From: Nitrososphaerales archaeon
GTDB lineage: Archaea > Thermoproteota > Nitrososphaeria > Nitrososphaerales > CADDZS01
Assembly: GCA_030041295.1 (NCBI GenBank)
Contig: JASHOD010000107.1
Span: 1 to 64,000, forward strand
Direction of reading: 5' to 3'
Length of the DNA: 64,000 bases
Positions 17,230 to 25,368 of the stretch are shown here, piece after piece; positions within the stretch are counted from its first letter, which is position 1; the number at the start of each line of letters is the position of its first letter. The notes under the pieces are model-generated. The model saw only the letters and a program-made list of their open reading frames with translations, did not search any database and had not been told where the DNA came from. The position numbers and the translations under genes were made by a program.

Positions 17230-17400
17230 CTATTGACTTTTGGGAGATTTTCTTCTAGGTTCTTCATTTCCCATCCATAAGACTAAGGCCTCTTGAATAG
17301 CCTCAGTCATATTACCGCGTTTCAAGCCTTTTCGCTTGTACACTTCATCGCGGAATCTTTTTTCCATCTCTTCGGGAAGTATTACATCTATTCTAGCCAT
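17230..17400 (-). CDS. Ribbon-helix-helix (CopG-like) DNA-binding protein
   Basis: From the ATG at 17400 the protein begins MARIDVILPEEMEKRFRDEV and continues KRGNMTEAIQEALVLWM, a standard RHH beta strand plus two helices. Eleven extra residues from an upstream start (to 17433) are unlikely because they precede the conserved strand. Probably an autorepressor or antitoxin; no toxin partner is adjacent. Confidence 0.7.
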   Translation of the reverse strand: MARIDVILPEEMEKRFRDEVYKRKGLKRGNMTEAIQEALVLWMGNEEPRRKSPKSQ

Positions 17401-17492
17401 ACCGCTTCTCACATAGATATCAAATGTGTGCAAATATATACGTATATCCCCCTATACACAAATACGCCAATATCCGTATATAGTCCCCTTAT

Positions 17493-17512
17493 CCCCTTAT
17501 CACCTTAAGGGG
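17493..17512. repeat. Hairpin upstream of the transposase gene
   Basis: CCCCTTA-TCACCT-TAAGGGG, a perfect 7-bp inverted repeat 11 nt before the transposase start. It sits at the end of an AT-rich tract (TATATACGTATATCCCC region, 17440-17490). It may be part of the insertion-sequence left end or a translational control hairpin. No matching inverted copy was found downstream of 18687. Confidence 0.4.
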
Positions 17513-17523
17513 TTATTCAGAAC

Positions 17524-18687
17524 TTGAGCTCTGATTTACGTATGGAAAAAGGTCTAGATATATCGAGAAAATTTCTGATAATGGAAAATACTGATGGAAG
17601 CTTTTCAGTTCCTTCTCAATCAGTAGAAGAAATCGCCTATCTGGTTCGTCTCATAGATGGAAAATATATTTGTAATTGCCTTGACTTCAAAGAACGAGTT
17701 TCCAAGATCGGCGAGATATGCAAACACATTCACGCGGTAAAATTTTGGATAGCTTCTCAAGTGGAAATCAAGCAAGAACCAAAACCAAAGATTTTCTCCG
17801 ATGATTCAATTCAATGTGAGAAATGCGGAAGCATCCGAGTAGTAAAATACGGATTTGCCGATAACAAACAAGTTTTCAAGTGCAAAGACTGTGGTAAGAA
17901 ATTCAGAGAACCAAGCCTTCTAAAGAAAGCTCATTACTCGCCAGAAACAGTTTGTCTATCTCTTGATCTGTATTTTTCTGGTATGTCTCTAAGAAAAATC
18001 GCTAGAACTGTATCGGCAAATTTTGGAGAGGATTTAGGATATACTACTATCTACTCATGGCTAAAGAGGTATATTCCAAAAATATCTGAATATGTCAATT
18101 CACTTTCGCCTCAGCTGAGTGAGACTTGGCATGGCGATGAACTATTTGTGAAGATGCGCAATGGAATTGATTACAGAAAATGGAAGCATATTGCTTTCTT
18201 GTGGAATGTAATGGATCGCAAAACTCGATTTCTACTCTCGTCTAAATTATCTCCTTTGAGAGATCACATAGGAGCGAACCAAGCATTTGATCTTGCAAGA
18301 AAACAAGCGCATGGGGATTACCCTACATTTGTCTTAACCGATTCAGCTGGAGGATACGGACACATTCCTTACGCAAATGCGAAGGGATGGAATGTTAGGC
18401 ATGTTAGAAACATAGGAATCAGAACCAAAAGCCATGTTCATCCAAATCAGAATCGAATCGAAAGAATGAACGGTACTTTACGTGAAAGAGTCAAAGTGCA
18501 AAGAGGATGGAAGAGCTTTGACACGCCGATAGCTGAAGGTGAGAGGATTCATTACAACTTTGTCAAACCTCACCAAGCGTTAGAAGGAATGACACCCGCA
18601 CAAAGAGCTGGAATCGGGAATCAAAATACTTGGTTATCTCTCTTAGAACAAACAATGAATGAAAAAAAGGCCATGTTTAAACAATAG
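17524..18687 (+). CDS. DDE transposase with N-terminal SWIM zinc finger (IS6/IS240-like core)
   Basis: 387 residues. Residues about 45-75 (YICNCLDF and CKHIHAVKFW) form a CxC...CxH SWIM finger. Residues about 98-125 form a zinc ribbon (CEKCGS, CKDCGKKF). A helix-turn-helix (MSLRKIARTV) precedes the DDE core: WHGDELF (first Asp), LTDSAGGYG (second Asp) and NRIERMNGTLRERVKVQRGW (Glu). The catalytic triad is intact and the frame uninterrupted, so it may be active. I saw no terminal inverted repeats or target duplication around it. The core resembles IS6/IS240-type transposases; the SWIM finger is unusual for them. Confidence 0.85.
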   Translation: MSSDLRMEKGLDISRKFLIMENTDGSFSVPSQSVEEIAYLVRLIDGKYICNCLDFKERVSKIGEICKHIHAVKFWIASQVEIKQEPKPKIFSDDSIQCEKCGSIRVVKYGFADNKQVFKCKDCGKKFREPSLLKKAHYSPETVCLSLDLYFSGMSLRKIARTVSANFGEDLGYTTIYSWLKRYIPKISEYVNSLSPQLSETWHGDELFVKMRNGIDYRKWKHIAFLWNVMDRKTRFLLSSKLSPLRDHIGANQAFDLARKQAHGDYPTFVLTDSAGGYGHIPYANAKGWNVRHVRNIGIRTKSHVHPNQNRIERMNGTLRERVKVQRGWKSFDTPIAEGERIHYNFVKPHQALEGMTPAQRAGIGNQNTWLSLLEQTMNEKKAMFKQ

Positions 18688-18711
18688 GAAATCGAGGGCG
18701 AATGTAAGAAT

Positions 18712-18954
18712 ATGAGTAAAACAAGAACTGCAATAGCTTCAATCGTAGCTGGTTTATTCCTCTTGGTTCTTGGACTGGCAATATTCTATGTTGATGGCTT
18801 TCTTTCTAGTTTCAGCATTGAGAAGGGTACTGCAAATAGTGCCAACTTCATTTTTGCATTTCCTATGGTTCTAATTGGATTGGGATTGATCGTATTCGGA
18901 ATTTGGTACGGATTGAGGAATCCAAATTCAAATTCCATGTACGACTATCCATAG
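18712..18954 (+). CDS. Small two-helix membrane protein
   Basis: 80 residues with two transmembrane helices (IASIVAGLFLLVLGLAIFYV and FAFPMVLIGLGLIVFGIWYG) and a short polar C-terminus. It begins 25 nt after the transposase stop on the same strand and might be a passenger gene or an independent host gene. No family recognised. Confidence 0.55.
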   Translation: MSKTRTAIASIVAGLFLLVLGLAIFYVDGFLSSFSIEKGTANSANFIFAFPMVLIGLGLIVFGIWYGLRNPNSNSMYDYP

Positions 18955-19339
18955 TCCTATTACAAATGCAAGCACACTTACGCTACTGCCGATAAAAATT
19001 CCTTTGGCAAGTAATACAAATCGTTCTCGTTCTTTGAGCATAATCTAAATCCCAAATCTGTCTTATTAGCTCTTATGAACATCACCCGAAAGTGAACAAA
19101 CTATCTAAACTCGCAAAATCACCATGAAGATTGAACAGAACCTGCGGAAATTGCTTAATAAAGGAATGAAATGGCACATAACAACCACAACAATGGTTTT
19201 GCTCGAGCCATCATTAGGGCATTCAACTCGTTCTCGCGATTGCTTACGGAACTGCTCCTCCACTGTCTCTAGAAACAGAACCCATCCAAATTCCGGAGAT
19301 AGCTAAATATGCGGCTTGCAAAATTGGAGAGAAAGATAG
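18955..19339. other. Intergenic region, nothing recognised
   Basis: Several short frames are open here, but none has family features, consistent composition or an upstream signal. No RNA gene or clear repeat is visible. It may contain the undetected right end of the transposase unit. Confidence 0.4.
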
Positions 19340-19912
19340 ATGCCTTCACCTCGCCGGCCGCCATACAAAATAACAGAATACCTCGCGATAGGACCGTGCC
19401 GCGGAGCCGGAGGACCGACCCTGACAAGTCTAGCAAGAGCAGGGTTCAAGCATGTCATCGACCTGAACGCGGACAATTCGGAGAGGTCACTAACTAAGAA
19501 AGCGGGCTTGTCTTATCATCCGATCAAGACCATTGATGGATACAGCACGAAGGTCTGGAAGAAGAAAGTACAACAAGTGGTGAACGTTATCGAGCAGGCG
19601 GAGAAAGCGCGCGAGAAAGTGTATCTGCATTGCACGTACGGACGCGGGCGGTCTGCGACGATGGCCATGGCATATCTTCTGTCAAAGAATTGGTCTGTCA
19701 AGGGAGCTACCGAGTACGTCAAGGCAAAGGGGAGTCTTGTGTGGTGTGAGGGGAACCCTATTTCGAAATACGAGAAAATCCTGCAGTCCTCCTCGGGCGG
19801 CGGATCGTGGATGAAAACAAAAGAGAGAAGGGCTTCACTGAAGCGAACTGCGGAAGTAGAAGCTTCGAAGGATGCTATTGACAGAGCAAAGCGGCGTAAG
19901 CAGCTTACGTAA
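19340..19912 (+). CDS. Dual-specificity-type protein tyrosine phosphatase
   Basis: 190 residues. The P-loop is HCTYGRGRSAT, matching HC-x5-R-S/T with nucleophilic Cys and phosphate-binding Arg. The N-terminal LAIGPCRGAGGPTLTSLARAGFKHVIDLN is the usual DSP/PTP opening, with a likely general-acid Asp in TIDGYSTK. The C-terminal 40 residues are Lys/Arg-rich and probably disordered. Codon usage looks more G+C-rich than its neighbours, which could indicate transfer. It dephosphorylates proteins or nucleotides such as capped RNA; the target is unknown. Confidence 0.85.
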   Translation: MPSPRRPPYKITEYLAIGPCRGAGGPTLTSLARAGFKHVIDLNADNSERSLTKKAGLSYHPIKTIDGYSTKVWKKKVQQVVNVIEQAEKAREKVYLHCTYGRGRSATMAMAYLLSKNWSVKGATEYVKAKGSLVWCEGNPISKYEKILQSSSGGGSWMKTKERRASLKRTAEVEASKDAIDRAKRRKQLT

Positions 19913-20100
19913 AGTGTGGATTTTTGGTTTGCTTCTAGAAAATGATCTCTTGTTTGCTCACATAAAGGAGTCGGACTGGCCAAAAGATACTGCAAACCAA
20001 ATTCTCGGAGAAATAAAGAAGGGGTAGTTTTCGGAGCGATGTGGGCAAGCAGGGAAACACTCGCTCGCGCGCAATCCACAAGAGCTTACAGCTAGTGCTC

Positions 20101-20125
20101 TGTGCGGGGTTCGAATTAGACCCGC
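20101..20125 (-). other. tRNA T-arm-like fragment
   Basis: The minus strand reads GCGGGTCTAATTCGAACCCC then GCACA. A TTCGAAC loop followed by CCCGCA resembles a tRNA 3' end, but the 5' stem is displaced by TCTAA and no other tRNA parts are present. Together with the 21150 fragment it may mark an old integration site; this is weak evidence. Confidence 0.25.
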
Positions 20126-20205
20126 TAATAGATTATCACAAAACGCGGGAATATACTTTGTAAAAGAGTTAGAGCAATATACAATATTCACAAATTAATT
20201 TCATC

Positions 20206-20517
20206 TTATTTTTTCCTTTCAAGTATCTTTTCGATCTCGGCTTGTGCATCGGCCAACGAGTACTTCAAAGCAACATTCCTAGTTCTCAGTTCATCGAGAA
20301 ATTTCCATATGGAAACACCAGCTGTTTTCGAACACTGCTCAAGCGACGCTTTTTCTTTTATGTACAGATCAATCGCAATGTCGATTCTGGCCTCGCTTAA
20401 TCCTTTATTTACCAATTTCCTAAGCAAGCTTGATTGATCCTCACCAGTAAGTTCTTGAAGCTCTTTGAGAGATTTTCTCATTTGCTTTGGTATAACGAAT
20501 GATATTCTCTCACTCAT
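20206..20517 (-). CDS. UPF0175-family antitoxin with RHH N-terminus
   Basis: 103 residues from the ATG at 20517. The N-terminal RHH segment is ERISFVIPKQMRKSLKELQ, and the UPF0175-like part is ARIDIAIDLYIKEKASLEQCSKTAG followed by a WKFLDELRTRNV helix. It overlaps the stop of the upstream DUF3368 gene by 8 nt, so the pair is translationally coupled. UPF0175 and DUF3368 are a recurrent archaeal and cyanobacterial toxin-antitoxin pair. It probably represses its own operon. Confidence 0.8.
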   Translation of the reverse strand: MSERISFVIPKQMRKSLKELQELTGEDQSSLLRKLVNKGLSEARIDIAIDLYIKEKASLEQCSKTAGVSIWKFLDELRTRNVALKYSLADAQAEIEKILERKK

Positions 20518-21016
20518 AATCTGTCCCCTTTTGAATAAACTCACTAATTATTTTTTCACTTATCCAACCTTGAGCGCCATAGTTCATGATATTCCTTTGA
20601 TAATCTACTCTTGATAATACCTTTCTTACAAGTAACTCAAAAATTAACCCAATTGTGGTGGTAGTTTCTATTCGATAAAATTCTGCCGCGCGTCTTCCTT
20701 TCAAGTCATCAATGAACAGCCTCTCGTTCCTCTCAAGAGCAAGTGCGATTGCCTGAGCTTCGCCTTCACCAACAGTGTCTGAAAGGCTTGCTGAAAGGCG
20801 CATAGACCGGTGAGAAAGTTTCGTTGTTCTCAGCCATCCATCATTCTCGAGACTTTGGAGGGACTCAACGTCTTTGTACCCTCCTGACCTTCCCTTCTCG
20901 ATTGTCTCCAATCTAACAGCTGGGGGAATCATCAGAGAGGGGAAGGCTTGTTTCATGTAACCCAACTTGCCCAATCGGGAAAGGTGGATAAGGGGACTGG
21001 AATTGCTTACGGGCAT
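20510..21016 (-). CDS. DUF3368 PIN-domain toxin
   Basis: 168 residues. PIN-like acidic residues lie in PVSNSSPLIHLSRLG (N-terminal Ser/Asn variant typical of DUF3368), in DTVGEGEAQAIALALE (conserved Glu-rich motif) and in RLFIDDLKGRRAA (double Asp). The ending TIGLIFELLVRKVLSR is the usual DUF3368 helix. It would act as a ribonuclease toxin neutralised by the downstream antitoxin. The order here is toxin before antitoxin. Confidence 0.82.
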   Translation of the reverse strand: MPVSNSSPLIHLSRLGKLGYMKQAFPSLMIPPAVRLETIEKGRSGGYKDVESLQSLENDGWLRTTKLSHRSMRLSASLSDTVGEGEAQAIALALERNERLFIDDLKGRRAAEFYRIETTTTIGLIFELLVRKVLSRVDYQRNIMNYGAQGWISEKIISEFIQKGTDYE

Positions 21017-21149
21017 TGAAATTCAATAGGCATCCATGTTGTATAAATATTACGATGTATGAATTCATAATACTACTGAAATCCGCCGCCGTAGACTGGG
21101 ACAAGCTAAATAGAAAAAAGACGATCCGATCTCGAATGCAAAAAGGTCC

Positions 21150-21183
21150 GGGGGTGGGATTTGAACTCGAAAATTACTAGTAA
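21150..21183. repeat. Candidate distal attachment site (tRNA-Leu 3'-end copy plus palindrome)
   Basis: Contains the 17-bp copy of the tRNA-Leu 3' end (21150-21166) and TTACTAGTAA (21174-21183), both also found at the tRNA end of the element in mirrored spacing (the palindrome lies on the inner side in each case). No D-arm, anticodon arm or acceptor 5' strand is nearby, so it is not a tRNA gene. Confidence 0.6.
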
Positions 21184-21216
21184 AAACAGAAAGGAAAATC
21201 GGCTGGAGGAATGTGC

Positions 21217-22677
21217 TCAAGACTTGTGTTGTGCGACGCGCGTATCTGCTTTCTTTCCTATCACTTCTCTCGCAAATATCACGAGCACACCCACGAATAC
21301 AAACGCCACGACCGACGTGTAAAAGCAGTACTGAAATGCTGCCTTTGTTGGTAGCGAGAACAGCTGACCGTTTATTACATAATTTCTGACAAACGTTGAG
21401 AGAATCGTGCCTGCGATGGGAGCACCGAGGGTCTGCCCGATGTATTTGAAATCACTATTCAATGCTGTGCCCAGGCCCATCTGGCTTTTATCAATCGAGA
21501 GCACCAGAAGGTTCTGGATCGAAACGGACAGCAGTCCTCCGCCAAAGGCGTACACTATGAGATATACTTCGATCTGCTCGGGACTCTTAAACGACGAAAG
21601 CAAGAGAAATGCGGAAGCAACAAGTATCGAGCCGAGGTAGAGGAACGGTTTCACGCCGTATTTTGGAATTATAGTACCAACGCCCATGGCAACGGGCAAA
21701 ATGACGACCACAAGCGGCAGGAGGTACAATCCGATTTCTGTGATGCTGATTCCAAAGCCGCTCGGAGACGGAAGCTCTAGGACGTACACAATGGTCTGGA
21801 ATGCAATACCGAGTGACAGCCCAAAAGATATGACGAGCAGATTCGCGACCATCAGATTTCTTTGGCGCAGAAGTTTCAGGTCGAGGACAGGTTCTACTAA
21901 TCTCCTCTCATATAGCGCGAGCGGCAACATTAGAACGAGACCGCCCGTTAATAGTCCAACGACTGGTGAAGATGTCCATCCCCAGCTGGTGCCTTCAGAC
22001 ACACCCAGTACTATTGCTGTAAGCGACATTCCGAGCCAAGCTGCACCGATGTAATCAAGTTTGACTCCCGGCTTTCTGTTCGGGGATTCTCGCACCATGA
22101 AGAAGATCAGAACTGCTAGAGCGACTATGAAAGGCAGTGCGATGTGGTAGTTTCCCTGCCATCCGAAAGTGTTGGTCACAATAGCTCCTCCGAGGAGCCC
22201 TGCCGCCCCCCCAGCCATCTGGACGGCGCTTATGACTCCCTGCGCCCTCGGGACGAGATTCTTCGGGAACTGCTCTCTCGCAAGGCTGAAGCAAAGTGCG
22301 AAGAGGCCGAGCCCGACCCCCTGAACGAATCTTGAAGCTAGGACAAGATCGAACGTCGGCGCGAATGATGTAACAGTGGCAGCGGCTATGTATGCAACAA
22401 GGATATACATCATGACACGCTTCTTGCCGTAAATATCTCCGAGCTTTCCGAAGATGGGAATGACTGCGACTCCCGAGACCGTGTAGAGGGAGATCAGTAG
22501 GCTTGCCTGGTCTATGCTCACGCCGTACTCCGAAACTATCTTCGGAAGAGCTGGGGTCAGCATGGTGTCAACATACATTATGAATGCGATAATGACAGAC
22601 AGGAGCACCAGAGCTCTGTTGGCGTAACTACGGTCGAAGGTTTGATCTTCTTTGCTGATCCCTTTGGTTTGTTCCAT
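21217..22677 (-). CDS. MFS drug:H+ antiporter (DHA2, EmrB/QacA type)
   Basis: 486 residues with about 14 transmembrane helices. The MFS motif A is FGKLGDIYGKKRV in the first loop, and motif C-like GGAAGLLGGAIV lies in helix 5; the LTPALPKIVSEYGVS opening is typical of DHA2 exporters. Probable proton-driven export of hydrophobic compounds. The start ATG at 22677 has a TATA-like CATATTACA about 27 nt upstream, implying a leaderless transcript. It is divergent from an HTH_10 regulator, which probably controls it. Cargo of the candidate integrated element. Confidence 0.88.
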   Translation of the reverse strand: MEQTKGISKEDQTFDRSYANRALVLLSVIIAFIMYVDTMLTPALPKIVSEYGVSIDQASLLISLYTVSGVAVIPIFGKLGDIYGKKRVMMYILVAYIAAATVTSFAPTFDLVLASRFVQGVGLGLFALCFSLAREQFPKNLVPRAQGVISAVQMAGGAAGLLGGAIVTNTFGWQGNYHIALPFIVALAVLIFFMVRESPNRKPGVKLDYIGAAWLGMSLTAIVLGVSEGTSWGWTSSPVVGLLTGGLVLMLPLALYERRLVEPVLDLKLLRQRNLMVANLLVISFGLSLGIAFQTIVYVLELPSPSGFGISITEIGLYLLPLVVVILPVAMGVGTIIPKYGVKPFLYLGSILVASAFLLLSSFKSPEQIEVYLIVYAFGGGLLSVSIQNLLVLSIDKSQMGLGTALNSDFKYIGQTLGAPIAGTILSTFVRNYVINGQLFSLPTKAAFQYCFYTSVVAFVFVGVLVIFAREVIGKKADTRVAQHKS

Positions 22678-22702
22678 TGTCGGTCCTGCTCGCGTAGTGT
22701 AA

Positions 22703-22760
22703 TATGCTCAAAATGCTGGTATTAGCATTGTAGCGCACCTGTTCGCCTGAAAACACTATA
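22703..22760. promoter_or_regulatory. Divergent promoter region with palindromic operator candidate
   Basis: Two TATA-like boxes face away from each other: GCATATTACA on the minus strand (about 22702-22711) for the MFS gene, and ACTATAAC on the plus strand (22755-22762) placed 26 nt before the regulator's ATG. Between them lies AATGCT-GGTATT-AGCATT (22712-22729), a perfect 6-bp inverted repeat abutting the MFS TATA box and therefore well placed for repression. Assignment to the adjacent regulator is inference. Confidence 0.55.
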
Positions 22761-22784
22761 ACCTGTTTGTACGCTAAAGTGACC

Positions 22785-23459
22785 ATGCGAAGAGTGGTGA
22801 TAGAGCTGTCGGGCAAGGGACTAGATAACGTGATAATGAACTCGCCGTTTCAAAAAGTAGAGTCTCTGGAGATGGTTCATATCCTGAAATGGGTTCCCGG
22901 CGAGGTCGCGGCCATTATCAGAGTCAAAATGAAAGATCCGAAAACAAAGATAGAAGAGATATTCTCTTCCGAGGGAAGCGCGAAACTAGATTCCGAAATT
23001 CTAGAACAGGATAAGAACGGCATTTCCACATACTTTTTCAAAATGACAAACAAGACGCCGCCAGATGCGAAGACGGCCGCAGCAATGAGCGCTATGCCTT
23101 TCATTGGCACGCCCTTTGAGATAAGAGATGGTAGTGCAAGGGTGACATTTCTCGGAACTGCTAAACAGATTAAGAATCAACTTCGGGCAATAGAAAAAGT
23201 AGCAAAAGGGAATGGGATTCACTACAAAATTATTTCGCTAACTGATGCGAGGTTCCCCGCCGACTCTCCGATTTCGCGCCTGACTGACAGGCAGCGCAAG
23301 GTGCTGATCACCGCCTACAAGCTAGGGTATTATGATTTTCCAAAGAAAATAAGCTCAGAAGATCTTGCGAAAAAATTGGGTTTAGTGAAATCGACATTTG
23401 TAGCGCACAGAAGGAAAGCCGAAAGGAGATTGCTCGACGAAATGTTGAGCGAGTTCTGA
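22785..23459 (+). CDS. HTH_10 (bacterio-opsin activator-like) transcription regulator
   Basis: 224 residues from ATG 22785, chosen over TTG 22767 because the TATA box sits 26 nt upstream of it. The C-terminal helix-turn-helix is LTDRQRKVLITAYKLGYYDF then SSEDLAKKLGLVKSTFVAHRRKAERRLL, the standard HTH_10 ending. The N-terminal about 150 residues (MRRVVIELSGKGL opening) form a sensor-like alpha/beta domain seen in archaeal Bat-like regulators. Divergent from the MFS exporter, so a drug- or stress-responsive regulator of efflux is the simplest model. Confidence 0.85.
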   Translation: MRRVVIELSGKGLDNVIMNSPFQKVESLEMVHILKWVPGEVAAIIRVKMKDPKTKIEEIFSSEGSAKLDSEILEQDKNGISTYFFKMTNKTPPDAKTAAAMSAMPFIGTPFEIRDGSARVTFLGTAKQIKNQLRAIEKVAKGNGIHYKIISLTDARFPADSPISRLTDRQRKVLITAYKLGYYDFPKKISSEDLAKKLGLVKSTFVAHRRKAERRLLDEMLSEF

Positions 23460-23982
23460 TTCTTGCCCATTAAAATGCGGACCATATGTCTTATTCTAAC
23501 TAGTAAATACGCAGCATAGTGGAAATCCGTGACCAGAATGCGGGATTTGGAGCATAATTTACAAAAGTGAATTGATTTATTCTCTACCAGAGCCCGAAGG
23601 CGATTGCCATAAACCATAGCAGTTGATGAATAGCAGCCGAATGCCGATGTTCATCCCCCGGGCTCGAACTGAGCTCACTGTATTACAATCAAGAGGTAGG
23701 CCCAATTTTGAAGGAAAACTTTCTCAAATTGAGGTATTCTGCGGGACTGCTCGGTTTTTGGCTCAGATATATTGGGCTACGACAACCCTCAATCCTAAAA
23801 ATCGCAGTTGGGGTCCCAGACTGTTGCTATTCCTAACCGTAAAGGATTCTCCTAGGTGGAATGATATTGATAGAGTACTGGGGAGCAAGCTGCCCCTGAG
23901 ATTTTAATCTCTTGCGTCAGATATTTTGAACACCTTTAGATTTCGGAAAAACTGCCACTACATCTTCTGAAAGAGACAAACT
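23460..23982. other. Non-coding or decayed stretch, nothing recognised
   Basis: A 95-codon plus-strand frame (23623-23907) exists but has no family features, an unlikely composition and no upstream signal, so I do not call it. No RNA gene or clear repeat was seen. Confidence 0.4.
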
Positions 23983-24489
23983 TTAGTGTAATTTGTGCTT
24001 GATTTCAAACTTGCAAATCGGATCTCCAGATGATCGGCACATTGTTTCATTCACGGTAGTCCCTTCTCCTAGAATTACGTTGTATATCCCTTGAAAAATT
24101 CCTTTCAGAAAAAAGCAAGAAGGCGCGCTCGATTTCTCTACAAGGTCGGCAAAGGCATTGTTCGGTGAAGTGATTATAGCTCCATCTGGAAATAATTTAT
24201 AATCAAAATGTCCCCAGCCAGAAGCCGATGCAAATTGAGCAAGAAAACGAGCTCGCTCTGGCATATTGGTATACTCTTTTGTTGAATTCTCAACGATGTC
24301 CGAACCGAACGCCTCTCCTGCGTCAAAGAGAATCGTGTCTATTCCTGTTGTGAATCTCCTGCGAAGTTTCCTCATCATAGCAAACCATGAATTGGTATTC
24401 ATCATAATTTCCCTTTGGTTAGTTAGCCTGTGATAGATTTCGCCTCTTTGATTTTCAAAGCGGTAGTGAAGCTCTAGTATCTGTGCCAA
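23983..24489 (-). CDS. V4R-domain (4-vinyl reductase-like) small-molecule-binding protein
   Basis: 168 residues. The domain runs from DTILFDAGEAFGSDIVE through GWGHFDYKLF to the C-terminal GTTVNETMCRSSGDPICKFEI, in which the two Cys of MCRSSGDPIC are the typical V4R metal-binding pattern. V4R domains bind hydrocarbon or small ligands and often precede regulators. It is stand-alone here, within the candidate integrated element. It might sense substrates for the neighbouring efflux system, which is speculative. Confidence 0.8.
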   Translation of the reverse strand: MAQILELHYRFENQRGEIYHRLTNQREIMMNTNSWFAMMRKLRRRFTTGIDTILFDAGEAFGSDIVENSTKEYTNMPERARFLAQFASASGWGHFDYKLFPDGAIITSPNNAFADLVEKSSAPSCFFLKGIFQGIYNVILGEGTTVNETMCRSSGDPICKFEIKHKLH

Positions 24490-25368
24490 TTAGCATCTGA
24501 ACAAAAGATGCTAGCAATCCTTACTTTTACTATTTGGAGTTGAAATCTGAATTTTGGATATACTTCGTACATGCTGAGGCTGTTTAGGGCTTTTCGATTC
24601 GACACGATATCCTTCTCAAAAAGAATAACTAGATCTGCGGGGATCCCTAAGCCTCCTCCTCCGGGACCAATTCAATAGGACTATGCCTAGGGTCCGGCAC
24701 TTAATTCACTTGTGTAATGCAGACAGACGACCCTGTGGATGCTTAAGAGCGGGCATAAGAGTACCGTTCAATTCGGTGGCACAGAACGAATTTGCATGCC
24801 GATTTCATACAGTGAACTCTCTGATCAAATTATCGAAAAAAATCGCATCGAAAGTTCATCAAAAACGCGCATAGGCATTTTTGCCTATATTTCCTGCACA
24901 ATCCTGCTCGATCCTTTCAGAAACTCCCTGATCAAAGCGCAACTTCGTTATACGATCAGAGTTCGCTATATCGGAGCAGGAGATTATCGATCATTCGCCG
25001 CAACGTCCAGATAAAGCGACTAGTCTGAACTGCTCCACCTCTCTGTAAAAACCGGTGTAAATGACGTGACTTGGCACTGATGCTTCGAAAACATCAACTA
25101 TCATACAAACTCGCGCGGGTTGTCAAAAACATAGGAAGTTTGATGCGAGAGAAAAGCTCGGTTGAAATTTAAAGCATTCATTAGCGCAACATGCTAGAAA
25201 GTTTGAGAATTTTGAAGAATCCATTCTATATCCTATGTAGAAGCAAATTCCAACAGATTAGACTGCTGGAGGGAACAAAAAGAACCTAGCTGGGTGGGAA
25301 TCCCATCCTATTGTAGTTTGAAAAATCTCTTTTTGATACTATTGAAGAGCTCAAATCCCATCAGCTCT
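24490..25368. other. Long non-coding stretch inside the integrated element
   Basis: About 880 bases without a supportable gene. Short frames are open on the plus strand (24683-25014 region), but none shows family features. The right edge (25330-25364) carries a copy of the 35-bp repeat that also occurs at 26628-26662, on the other side of the ATPase gene. The rest may be decayed sequence. Confidence 0.45.
25330..25364. repeat. 35-bp direct repeat, left copy (right copy at 26628-26662)
   Basis: TTTTTGATAC followed by TA and TTGAAGAGCTCAAATCCCAT then CAG; the right copy differs only in CG for TA (33 of 35 positions match). The copies flank the ATPase pseudogene on both sides. They look like remnants of a tandem duplication of a gene 3' region, or of recombination that inserted the ATPase. 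Confidence 0.7.

Noticed and set aside
17440-18700. Terminal inverted repeats of the SWIM-finger transposase unit
   Set aside because: The hairpin at 17493-17512 has no inverted partner downstream of the gene that I can find, so element ends cannot be set.
23623-23907. Plus-strand open frame of 94 codons
   Set aside because: No recognisable motif, odd composition and no promoter signal; likely a chance frame in a decayed stretch.
24490-25368. Hidden non-coding RNA gene in the long empty stretch
   Set aside because: No tRNA-like, SRP- or RNase P-like conserved pieces were found by eye; a covariance-model search would be needed to claim one.
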